41,517 nucleotides of DNA from Marinosulfonomonas sp. (GTDB taxonomy: Bacteria; Pseudomonadota; Alphaproteobacteria; Rhodobacterales; Rhodobacteraceae). Position 1 is the stretch's first letter. Each line of letters opens with the position of its first letter. The stretch spans positions 1 through 41,517 of the forward strand of contig JALSJL010000469.1 in assembly GCA_026989405.1 (NCBI GenBank). The letters are read 5' to 3'. Positions 34,580-41,517 of this stretch are shown piece after piece. Position numbers and translations under genes: made by a program. The notes beneath the pieces were generated by a model. That model searched no databases and had not been told where the DNA came from. It saw only the letters and a list, made by a program, of their open reading frames with translations.

Positions 34580-35493
34580 CAGCCCGCCATCTCCGCGCTG
34601 GCCCTGGCCTCTTCCAGAATGCGCGCGGCTTCAGAGCCGGATATTTTCGCGATGTCATCCTGATATTTCAGGATCGCCCCCAGGGTGTCGGCAATGACCT
34701 GCGGCGACACCTCGACCGCATCCAGCGCCAGCAGGCACCTGGCCCAGTCGATTGTTTCGGCAACCCCGGGCTTCTTGAACAGGTCTTCGGTGCGCAGGGT
34801 CTGGACAAAGGCCGTGATCTGCCGGCTGAGCGCGTCACTCGCTTCCGGGACGCGGGCGCGCAGGATGTCCAGCTCGCGCTCGAAATCGGGATAATCGAGC
34901 CAGTGATACAGACACCGCCGCTTCAGCGCATCATGCACTTCGCGGGTGCGGTTCGAGGTCAGGATGACAATCGGCGGCTGCTCTGCCGATATCGTGCCAA
35001 GCTCGGGGATCGTCACCTGAAAATCGCTGAGAATTTCCAGCAGGAACGCCTCGAACGGTTCATCCGTGCGATCAAGCTCATCGATCAGCAGCACCGGTGC
35101 ACCGCCAGGTTGCGGGCTGAGCGCCTCAAGCAGCGGGCGGCGGATCAGGTAGTCTTCGCTGAACAGTTCGCTGTTGAGCGTTTCGCGGTCCACGTCCCCC
35201 ATCGCTTCGGCCGTTCTGATCGCCACCATCTGTGCCGGGAAATTCCATTCGTAGACCGCGCTCGAGGCATCAAGCCCCTCATAGCACTGCAGCCGGATCA
35301 GGCGGCGGCCAAGGCCGGCGGCGATGGCCTTGGCGATCTCGGTCTTGCCGACGCCGGCCTCGCCTTCCAGAAACAGCGGGCGCCCGAGCGTCAGCGCCAG
35401 AAACACCACCGTCGCCAGCGCCCGGTTGCTGATATAGCCCTGCCCCGCCAGCATCGCCTCGACATCGTCGATCGAGGCGATCTTGCCGCTCAT
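34579..35493 (-). CDS. coxD: MoxR-type AAA+ ATPase of the CoxD type
   Basis: The 304-residue ATPase has Walker A GEAGVGKT at 44-51, Walker B VLLIDELDRTDEPF near 106-119, and sensor region ILTSNRTREVHDALKRRC. The ATG at 35493 (MSGKIASIDD) overlaps the aminotransferase stop by ATGA and is better than an in-frame start eight codons earlier. With the VWA partner it forms a chaperone-like maturation pair known from cox loci. CoxD in Oligotropha is required to build the functional active site. Confidence 0.9.
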   Translation of the reverse strand: MSGKIASIDDVEAMLAGQGYISNRALATVVFLALTLGRPLFLEGEAGVGKTEIAKAIAAGLGRRLIRLQCYEGLDASSAVYEWNFPAQMVAIRTAEAMGDVDRETLNSELFSEDYLIRRPLLEALSPQPGGAPVLLIDELDRTDEPFEAFLLEILSDFQVTIPELGTISAEQPPIVILTSNRTREVHDALKRRCLYHWLDYPDFERELDILRARVPEASDALSRQITAFVQTLRTEDLFKKPGVAETIDWARCLLALDAVEVSPQVIADTLGAILKYQDDIAKISGSEAARILEEARASAEMAG

Positions 35494-36353
35494 GCCGCGG
35501 CTCCGGCCCAGTCCCAATACAGCTCGCGCGCCAGGCGCGTGACCGGACCGATCTCGTATTCGCGGTCTTCAAACCGGGTAATCGGCGTGACCTTGGAAAT
35601 GTTGCCGGTCAGAAAGACTTCATCGGCGGCCTCGAAATCTTCGAAGCTCAGCGTTTCCTCGCGCACGTCCCGGCCGGCGTCGCGCAAAAGGCCGATGATG
35701 CGCTGGCGCGTGACCCCGTTCAGGAAGGTGCCGTTGGGGACCGGTGTGCGCACGATGCCGTCCTTGACCATGAACACGTTGGCGGTGGCCGTTTCCGCCA
35801 CGTTGCCAAGCGCGTCGGCCACAAGGGCATTGTCGAACCCCCGAGAGCGCACATCGCGCAGCATCCGGCCGTTGTTGGGGTAAAGACAGGCCGCTTTTGC
35901 ATCGACAGGTGCCATCGTGATCATCGGGCGGATGAAGCGGGTGCGCCCCAGTGTCTGCGCCGCGTCGGGCGCGGCCATCGGGATCTGTTCGAGGCAAAGG
36001 CTGAAAACCGTCGACTCCGGGTCCGGCATCACGACGCCCGGGCCCCCTTCCGTCGACCAGCACATCGGGCGGATGTAGACGGCGGCATCGGCGTCGAATT
36101 TCGCAACGCCTTCCTCGACCAGCGCCGCCATTTGCGCAACCTCCATCACGGGTCTGAGCCCCATCGCCCCGGCCGACCGGTTGAACCGTTCCAGGTGCGG
36201 CACCAGGTCGGGCATCACGCCATCAAAGGCGCGCGCGCCGTCAAACACCAGAGAGCCAAGCCACGTCCCGTGGTCGGCCGCGTTCATGACCGGCAAGTCG
36301 CCCTGGTGCCATGCGCCCTTGAACCACGTCCAGATCACTTCTCCGACCGCCAT
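35490..36353 (-). CDS. class IV aminotransferase (branched-chain/D-amino acid type)
   Basis: The 287-residue protein is a fold-type IV PLP enzyme with Schiff-base lysine K153 in DAKAACLYPNN and the later GNVAETATANVFMV (near 190), which includes the conserved glutamate. NGVTRQRIIGLL follows. It resembles IlvE-like branched-chain aminotransferases but could be a D-alanine or omega type. It is translationally coupled (ATGA) to the coxD-like gene, which is not expected for a housekeeping IlvE. Substrate is not determined. Confidence 0.87.
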   Translation of the reverse strand: MAVGEVIWTWFKGAWHQGDLPVMNAADHGTWLGSLVFDGARAFDGVMPDLVPHLERFNRSAGAMGLRPVMEVAQMAALVEEGVAKFDADAAVYIRPMCWSTEGGPGVVMPDPESTVFSLCLEQIPMAAPDAAQTLGRTRFIRPMITMAPVDAKAACLYPNNGRMLRDVRSRGFDNALVADALGNVAETATANVFMVKDGIVRTPVPNGTFLNGVTRQRIIGLLRDAGRDVREETLSFEDFEAADEVFLTGNISKVTPITRFEDREYEIGPVTRLARELYWDWAGAAA

Positions 36354-36431
36354 ATTCCATTCCTCCGCTTCGTCCGGCCCCAGACTCGGAGCCGGTCATG
36401 CACCGACGATAACGCCAATCCGCCCCGGGCT

Positions 36432-38057
36432 TCAACCAGCGGAGATCAGGTGTTCCGCGAACTGTTCGCGCAGTTTGTTCTTGAGAACCTTGCCGGTCGC
36501 GCCGATCGGCAGTTCCTCGACGAAAATCACATCGTCCGGCACCTGCCACGACGCGATCTTGCCGTCATAGAAATCGAGCAGCTCCTGCCCGGTGACATCC
36601 GCGCCCTCGGCCTTCACGACGATCAGCAACGGGCGTTCATCCCACTTTTCATGCCGCGCCGCGATGGCCGCGGCATTGGCAACACCGGGGTGCGCGATGG
36701 CGATGTTTTCCAGTTCCACCGTCGAAATCCACTCGCCGCCCGACTTGATGATATCCTTCGAGCGGTCGCGGATCACCAGGTAGCCATCGCCATCAAGGGT
36801 CGCCACATCGCCGGTGTCGAACCATCCATCGTCGGTCAGCGCGCTTTCATCGGCGCCGAAATAGCTTTCGACAACCCAATGGCCGCGGATTTGCAGATCG
36901 CCCTGCGTTTCGCCATCGTTGGGCAACACCTTGCCCTCGGCATCGACGATGCGCAGTTCAACCCCCCAGGGCGGGCGGCCCTGGCCAAGGCGAACCTTTG
37001 CCATGTCCTCGGCGTCAAGACCGACATGTTTTTGCAGAATCTGGTTCATCGAGCCCAGCGGACTGGTTTCGGTCATGCCCCAGGCGTGGATCAGTTCCAC
37101 ATCGTATTTCTCGCGGAATGTCGCGATCATCGAGGGCGCAAGGGCCGAGCCACCCACGACGGTGCGCTCCAGGCTTGCCGCCCTGGACCCGGTCGCTTCC
37201 AGCGCCCCCAGCAGGCCCAGCCAGATCGTCGGGACGCCCAGCGCCAGCGTGACCTTTTCCCCGTCGATCAGCCTGACCAGGCTCTCGCCATCCAGCCCCG
37301 GCCCCGGCAGCACCAGCTTGCAGCCCACCGCCGCGGCGATATAGGGCACGGCCCAGGCGTTGACATGAAACATCGGCACGACCGGCAGAACGGTGTCACG
37401 CGCGGCAATCGCCAGCCCGTCGGGCTGGTTGCCGCCGATGGCGTGCAAGACCGTCGAACGATGGGTGTATTGAACGCCTTTCGGGTGGCCCGTGGTGCCC
37501 GACGTATAGCACAGCGACGAAGGAGAGTTCTCGTCAAGTTCGGGCCACCGGTAGTCCTGATCGCCGGTTTCCAGCAACTCGTCGTAGAATATCAGCCCCG
37601 GCACCATCGCCGCGGCCTCTTCATCGCGCGGGCCCAGCAGCACCACATGCTCGACCGTTTTCAGATGCTCGCCCAGTTTTGCGGCCACCGGCAGGAACGT
37701 CTTGTCAAGAAACAGCACCTTGTCCTGAGCATGGTTGATGATGTAGATCAACTGTTCCGGAAACAGCCGCGGATTGATCGTGTGGCACACCAGCCCGGCG
37801 CCGGCGACGCCGAAGTAGACCTCCAGATGCCGGCGGTTGTTCCAGGCGATGGTTGCGCAGCGATCCCCCTGTTCCAGCCCCAGCTTGCCCAGCGCTGAAG
37901 CCAGGCGGCGCGCATTCGCTTCGACCTCGCCCCAGCTTGTGCGGCTGACCTCGCCGGTGGTTTCCACCGAGACGACCTCGCCGCCGGCATGGTAACGTGC
38001 CGCGTGTTCGATCAGCGAACTGATCGTCAGCGGCTGGTGCATCATTGTGCCTGACAT
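36432..38057 (-). CDS. acyl-CoA ligase, DmdB/medium-chain fatty acid type
   Basis: The 541-residue AMP-forming ligase has the P-loop YTSGTTGHPKG at 184-194, the DGWFDTGDVATLDGDGYL adenylate segment and the C-terminal lysine K523 in IGATGKVLKNK. The start MSGTMMHQPLTISSLIEHAARYH resembles 3-(methylthio)propionyl-CoA ligase DmdB, common in marine Rhodobacterales, but other medium-chain acyl-CoA ligases are equally possible. It activates a carboxylic acid to its CoA ester in the cytoplasm. It is the first gene of the minus-strand run leading to the cox genes, 78 bases upstream of the aminotransferase, and may or may not share its transcript. Confidence 0.87.
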   Translation of the reverse strand: MSGTMMHQPLTISSLIEHAARYHAGGEVVSVETTGEVSRTSWGEVEANARRLASALGKLGLEQGDRCATIAWNNRRHLEVYFGVAGAGLVCHTINPRLFPEQLIYIINHAQDKVLFLDKTFLPVAAKLGEHLKTVEHVVLLGPRDEEAAAMVPGLIFYDELLETGDQDYRWPELDENSPSSLCYTSGTTGHPKGVQYTHRSTVLHAIGGNQPDGLAIAARDTVLPVVPMFHVNAWAVPYIAAAVGCKLVLPGPGLDGESLVRLIDGEKVTLALGVPTIWLGLLGALEATGSRAASLERTVVGGSALAPSMIATFREKYDVELIHAWGMTETSPLGSMNQILQKHVGLDAEDMAKVRLGQGRPPWGVELRIVDAEGKVLPNDGETQGDLQIRGHWVVESYFGADESALTDDGWFDTGDVATLDGDGYLVIRDRSKDIIKSGGEWISTVELENIAIAHPGVANAAAIAARHEKWDERPLLIVVKAEGADVTGQELLDFYDGKIASWQVPDDVIFVEELPIGATGKVLKNKLREQFAEHLISAG

Positions 38058-38299
38058 GGTTTTCGGGCCTCCCTTTTGTGGGCGAAAGCTAGAGCAAATT
38101 TTCGGTTCTGGTAAGACGATTCTTTCATTTCAGCCGCGCCTTCACGCGGCCACTACCGAACCGCGCGACCTGGCTTCAGGTTGATTTCGCCCGTGGCAAG
38201 GCGTCCCGGCAAAGGCCGGTCTCGTTCGCCTGCCGGTAAAGTTTCGCAGATACGATTTCCGACTTGCCGCCAATCGCGGCTGCCATTAAACGGGTCGGC

Positions 38300-38389
38300 G
38301 GAGACGTGGCCGAGTGGTCGAAGGCGCTCCCCTGCTAAGGGAGTAGGCGGGAAACCGTCTCGAGGGTTCGAATCCCTTCGTCTCCGCCA
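38300..38389 (+). tRNA. tRNA-Ser(GCT)
   Basis: A 90-base class II tRNA with encoded GCCA end. Acceptor GGAGACG pairs with CGTCTCC. Anticodon stem CTCCC/GGGAG has loop CTGCTAA with anticodon GCT. A long variable arm (TAGGCGGGAAACCGTCTC) and T arm GAGGG-TTCGAAT-CCCTT complete it. It reads AGC and AGU codons. Confidence 0.98.
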
Positions 38390-38845
38390 CTGCCCTGCGA
38401 GAACCCGTTCTCCGCTTGTGGCCAACCCCTGATTTTCTTGCCGTTTTCAAAGGCCTTGGCCGACGGGCCGTTCACCTTCGTCCGCACAGATTCTCCAGAA
38501 TCCGTCTCTCCGGGCCGTTTTCCTCTGAACCTCACGACTGCGGTAACCTGGTGAACCATCTGCAAGACACTGGAATCACACCATTAATTTGCAACGCAAC
38601 CTGAACACTTCGATGCCGGTGGCGTTTGCCGGCAATCGGCCGGGATCGGGCGTTCGCCAGCATGAGAACATTGCCTGCCACGCGTCCTCCCGGGTCCGGG
38701 GCCGGTCGCCGGCCGGACGGGCGCGTCGTTTCCTGGTCTTGAACAGGGCTCCCTCCGGGGGGAAACCCCAGCCTGCCCGCCAGCTGTCACGCAGCCCAGG
38801 CCCGCCGCGCGGCCTCAAATGCAAGTCATACCGCCATTTTCGGCG
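38390..38845. other. 456-base stretch without a supported gene, next to tRNA-Ser
   Basis: Open frames on both strands here are arginine- and proline-rich and look like GC-rich chance frames. None has a recognised domain, and none is supported by a good ribosome-binding site. A small inverted repeat GAGAA/TTCTC lies just after the tRNA. The 3' flank of a tRNA-Ser gene is a classical integration site, but no integrase and no repeated tRNA end is visible here. Confidence 0.5.
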
Positions 38846-39298
38846 TCAACCCGTGCGCCCCAGCACCCGCCCCAGCAGGCCGGGTCTTGCGGGTTCAGGC
38901 ACCGGCAGCGCGTCCGGCGCAACCCGGCTCAGCGCCCATTTCGGCAAGACCGGCGCGCCCCCTATCGAGCAGCTCGACCCCATGTTCACCGGGTCGAACA
39001 TCTTGACGAAACCGGGGGCGTTCAGGTCATCGGCATAGATCACCCCGCAAAGGCCCGACCGGCGCCGCGCTTCCAGCAACGGGCGGGCCTGAGCGAGAAA
39101 CTCCGCAAAGGTCTCGGCACTGGCCACGGCGGTCGGGGGGGCGCCTTGCGGATCGAACACGAACCAGCCCTCGGGCGCCGCCGCCAGCCGCTCCCAGAAC
39201 GCATCGAACGCGTCCCAGTCGAGGATGCCCGAGAACTTGCCGCGAAACGCCCGCCAGTAGGGCGTATCCGGGTAGAACGCATCGTTTTTCCGAGCCAT
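38846..39298 (-). CDS. conserved hypothetical protein
   Basis: I do not recognise a named family. The ATG at 39298 (MARKNDAFYPDTPYWRAF) has AAAGG upstream and yields 150 residues; the longer upstream frame is arginine-rich shadow. The protein is soluble, with aromatic-rich segments (WDAFDAFWERLAAAPEGWFVFDPQG) and two cysteines (GLCGVIY, SSCSIGG). It has no signal peptide. It lies 62 bases downstream of the IclR gene on the same strand, so it may share its transcript. Confidence 0.72.
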   Translation of the reverse strand: MARKNDAFYPDTPYWRAFRGKFSGILDWDAFDAFWERLAAAPEGWFVFDPQGAPPTAVASAETFAEFLAQARPLLEARRRSGLCGVIYADDLNAPGFVKMFDPVNMGSSCSIGGAPVLPKWALSRVAPDALPVPEPARPGLLGRVLGRTG

Positions 39299-39360
39299 GT
39301 CAGTGCCTTTCGCTGTCATGCCGCGCCACGATAGCGGCCTGCGCCGGGGATGTCGAACCC

Positions 39361-40191
39361 TCAGCCCGCGGCCGGAACGCGCCCGCCGACAAGGCGGGTG
39401 ACAGTCTGTGCCGCCTCGACCACGGCCTCGCCGATCGGGGCCAGATCGCCGTCGCCGAAACGCGCCAGCGGGCCAGAGACCGACAGCCCGGCAAACGCCT
39501 CGCCAAACGCGTTGTAGATCGGCGCGGCCACGCAACGCATCCCGGCGTAATGTTCCTCGTCATCCAGCGCCCAGCCCCGCGCCGCGCTGCGCTCGAGGTC
39601 GGCAAACAGCGCCTCGGGCGTGGTCAGCGACTTTTCGGTGAACCCCGGCAGACCGGTCGCGCGCAGGATCTTTTCCACGTCCGGCCGCGCCATCGCCGCC
39701 ATCAGCGCCTTGCCGATCCCCGACACATGCATCTGGCTGCGGGTGCCGGGCCGAAAGAACGCCCGGATCGGATTTTGCGTTTCGACCTGCGAAACATAGA
39801 CGATATGGGCATTTTCCAGGATCGCCAGGTTCGCCGTTTCGCCGGTCTTTGCCATCAGGTCCCGCAGCGTCCGGCGCGAGCCATCCACGAGGTTCGTGCG
39901 CACCAGATAGGCGCTGCCGATCCGAAACGCCCCCACCCCGACCGACCATTCCTGCACGCTGTCGTCAAAGCCGACCATCCCGTGCCCATGCAGCGTGGCC
40001 AGCAGCCGGTGCGTGGTCGATGCCGGCAGGCCGACCTGTTCGGACAAGGCGCTGAGCGTCGCCCCACCCAGCCGCGCCAGCGCCTCCAGCACTAGCAACC
40101 CGCGCTCCAGCGCCTGCACGGTCTGCGGCTCGGTCGGGCGCGACAGGCGCGGGCGTCCGCGCTTTCTTTTCGGGGCCGCTTCATTCGCCAT
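39361..40191 (-). CDS. bhcR: IclR-family regulator, probable BhcR
   Basis: The 276-residue protein has an N-terminal basic stretch KRKRGRPR and an IclR winged helix (about 24-85, with LSALSEQVGLPASTTHRLLATL). The C-terminal IclR effector domain (about 100-270) includes the HVSGIGKALMAA and AGMRCVAAPIYNAFGE motifs. The ATG at 40191 (MANEAAPKRK) has GAAAGGA upstream. It is divergent from the probable bhcA gene. BhcR in Paracoccus denitrificans controls the beta-hydroxyaspartate cycle genes and binds glyoxylate. The assignment rests on family plus position. Confidence 0.85.
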   Translation of the reverse strand: MANEAAPKRKRGRPRLSRPTEPQTVQALERGLLVLEALARLGGATLSALSEQVGLPASTTHRLLATLHGHGMVGFDDSVQEWSVGVGAFRIGSAYLVRTNLVDGSRRTLRDLMAKTGETANLAILENAHIVYVSQVETQNPIRAFFRPGTRSQMHVSGIGKALMAAMARPDVEKILRATGLPGFTEKSLTTPEALFADLERSAARGWALDDEEHYAGMRCVAAPIYNAFGEAFAGLSVSGPLARFGDGDLAPIGEAVVEAAQTVTRLVGGRVPAAG

Positions 40192-40293
40192 TTTTCGGTC
40201 CTTTCGTTTCTGAAATCGCCAGCCAGCCGGGCCAGGGCAATTTTCATGCCCTGCTCTGCCGGCAGGAATGAAAAAGGTTTTCAGCATTGTTTT

Positions 40294-40343
40294 CAGAACT
40301 ATAGGTATTTTTTCCAAAAAACAGAACTATTTTTCAGAAAAAT
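40294..40343. promoter_or_regulatory. candidate BhcR operator region in the bhcR-bhcA gap
   Basis: The gap is AT-rich, unlike its surroundings. TTTTTT-CC-AAAAAA (40308-40321) and ATTTTT-CAG-AAAAAT (40329-40343) are inverted repeats with centres about 21-22 bases apart. The direct repeat CAGAACTAT occurs at 40294-40302 and 40322-40330. Such symmetry in a divergent IclR-controlled gap suggests regulator binding. Confidence 0.45.
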
Positions 40344-40370
40344 TGTAAATTCGGAGCGCTCCTGTATTCT
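40343..40370 (+). promoter_or_regulatory. possible promoter of bhcA
   Basis: TTGTAA (40343-40348) and TATTCT (40365-40370) are 16 bases apart and 33 bases from the bhcA start. A GGAGCGCTCC palindrome (40353-40362) sits between the two boxes. The match to sigma70 consensus is moderate. Confidence 0.35.
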
Positions 40371-40403
40371 GGCATCCACAGATTCCCGAATGAAGGACTT
40401 TCC

Positions 40404-41517
40404 ATGTTTGGCCTCAACCCGGTCTTCATCCCCGGCCCGACCAACATCCCCGACCGGCTGCGCGCCGCCATGAACGTGCAGACGCTCGACCACCGCGCGC
40501 CGGACTTCGTGCAGGTCTTCGCCCCGGTTCTGGCCGACCTGAAAAAGGTGTTTCGCACCGAAAACGCCGAGACATTCGTCTTTCCGGCCAGCGGAACCGG
40601 CGGCTGGGAGGCGGCGCTCACCAACACGCTTGGCCCAGGCGACAAGGTGCTGGTGGCGCGCTACGGCATGTTCAGCCACCGCTGGATCGACATGTGCCAG
40701 CGCCACGGGCTGGACGTGCAGGTGCTCGAATGCGAATGGGGCACCGGCGCGCCGGCCGACCGTTTCGCCGAGACGCTTGCCGCCGACAGCGCGCAGGACA
40801 TCAGGGCCGTGCTGGTCACCCATAACGAAACCGCAACCGGCGTGGTTTCCGATGTGGCTGCCGTGCGCGCCGCCATCGACAGCGCCGACCACCCGGCGAT
40901 GCTGTTTGTCGATTGCGTCTCGTCGCTCGGCTCGATGGATTTCCGCATGGACGACTGGGGCGTCGACATTGCCATTGCCGGCTCGCAGAAGGGGTTCATG
41001 CTGGCTGCCGGCGCGGCCATTCTCGCCGCATCCCCCAAGGCTCTGGCGGCGATGGACGGCGCGCGGGCGCATCGCTGCTATTTCGATTTCCGCGACATGC
41101 GCGCGGCCAATGCCTCGGGCGGGTTTCCCTACACCCCGCCGCTCAACCTGATCTTCGGGTTGCGTGAAAGCCTCGACATGCTGTTCGAGGAAGGGCTCGA
41201 CAACGTCTTTGCCCGCCACCACCGCCTTGCAACAGGCGTGCGCAAGGCGGTTGACGCCTGGGGGCTCAGGCTGGTGGCGAAGTCGCCAAAGCTCCAGTCC
41301 GACAGCGTCAGCGCCATCTATGTGCCCGAGGGTTTCGATTCCAACGCGCTCACCGATCACGCCTATGCCACCTACGACGTCTCCTTCGGCGTCGGGTTGG
41401 GCGAGATGAACGGCAAGGCCTTCCGCATCGGCCATCTCGGGGCGCTGAGCGACGTGATGGTGCTTTCCGGGCTGGCCACCGCGGAAATGGCGATGAAAGA
41501 CATGGATTTCCCGATCG
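40404..41517 (+). CDS. bhcA: aspartate-glyoxylate aminotransferase, 3' truncated by window
   Basis: The visible 371 residues match class V aminotransferases of the serine/aspartate-glyoxylate group and in particular BhcA, which makes glycine from glyoxylate with aspartate in the beta-hydroxyaspartate cycle. Landmarks are FIPGPTNIP (8-16), ASGTGGWEAALTNTL (about 62-76), MFSHRWIDMCQRHGLDV, HNETATGV (about 140-147) and Schiff-base lysine K196 in GSQKGFML. The ATG at 40404 follows AAGGA. The frame is open to the window edge, about 25 residues short of usual length. Position next to an IclR gene supports bhcA over a generic serine-glyoxylate enzyme. bhcB, bhcC and bhcD would be expected just beyond the edge. 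Confidence 0.88.
   Translation, partial: MFGLNPVFIPGPTNIPDRLRAAMNVQTLDHRAPDFVQVFAPVLADLKKVFRTENAETFVFPASGTGGWEAALTNTLGPGDKVLVARYGMFSHRWIDMCQRHGLDVQVLECEWGTGAPADRFAETLAADSAQDIRAVLVTHNETATGVVSDVAAVRAAIDSADHPAMLFVDCVSSLGSMDFRMDDWGVDIAIAGSQKGFMLAAGAAILAASPKALAAMDGARAHRCYFDFRDMRAANASGGFPYTPPLNLIFGLRESLDMLFEEGLDNVFARHHRLATGVRKAVDAWGLRLVAKSPKLQSDSVSAIYVPEGFDSNALTDHAYATYDVSFGVGLGEMNGKAFRIGHLGALSDVMVLSGLATAEMAMKDMDFPI

Noticed and set aside
33826..35883. 685-residue plus-strand open frame opposite coxE and coxD
   Set aside because: Long but Arg/Pro/Ala-rich and without domains; the minus strand has clear MoxR and VWA proteins in full.
38589..39038. 149-residue plus-strand frame after tRNA-Ser as a mobile-element remnant
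   Set aside because: No transposase or integrase motif, no terminal repeats and no duplicated tRNA end could be seen; its 3' part is a shadow of the minus-strand gene.

Overview
The window looks like the chromosome of an aerobic, probably marine, GC-rich alphaproteobacterium of the Rhodobacterales (Roseobacter/Paracoccus group). The grounds are the mdh-sucC-sucD-sucA-sucB-lpd gene order with a sulfotransferase and a MAPEG gene inside it, a form II cox cluster, a DmdB-like acyl-CoA ligase and the start of a beta-hydroxyaspartate cycle locus. These are homology judgements made by reading; no search was run.

Layout. (1) 1-11547, + strand: TCA-cycle genes: the 3' end of mdh, an exported unknown, sucC, a small exported unknown, sucD, a sulfotransferase, sucA, sucB, a MAPEG membrane protein and lpd. 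(2) 11548-13725: a GntR/FCD regulator, a YgjP/SprT-like metalloprotease, a FYDLN-acid protein and tRNA-Ala(GGC). The 10-bp palindrome TGTGATCACA occurs twice before sucC and once immediately before the GntR gene, so this GntR may control the suc operon and itself. (3) 13747-28382: two divergent gene sets. The minus set has a Mo-hydroxylase FAD subunit, a fused [2Fe-2S]/Mo subunit, a 6-hydroxynicotinate-reductase-like protein, a UPF0280 (ApbE-like) protein, two DUF1185 proteins and a class III aminotransferase. The plus set has an enamidase-like amidohydrolase and a complete Liv-type ABC importer. (4) 28407-38057, minus strand: a MarR regulator, a form II coxSLM cluster with coxG, a VWA protein and a MoxR ATPase, then a class IV aminotransferase and an acyl-CoA ligase. 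(5) 38300-41517: tRNA-Ser(GCT), a small unknown protein, and an IclR regulator divergent from an aminotransferase cut by the window end, read as bhcR and bhcA.

The most interesting part is region 3. Mo-hydroxylase, hydroxynicotinate reductase and enamidase form the reductive ring-opening sequence known from anaerobic nicotinate fermentation in Eubacterium barkeri. Here it sits in an apparently aerobic genome with its own importer, and none of the later fermentation enzymes is visible. The UPF0280 protein is translationally coupled to the reductase. Since the E. barkeri reductase carries covalent flavin and ApbE proteins are flavin transferases, it is a candidate maturation factor. The true substrate and the fate of the ring-opened product cannot be settled from sequence.
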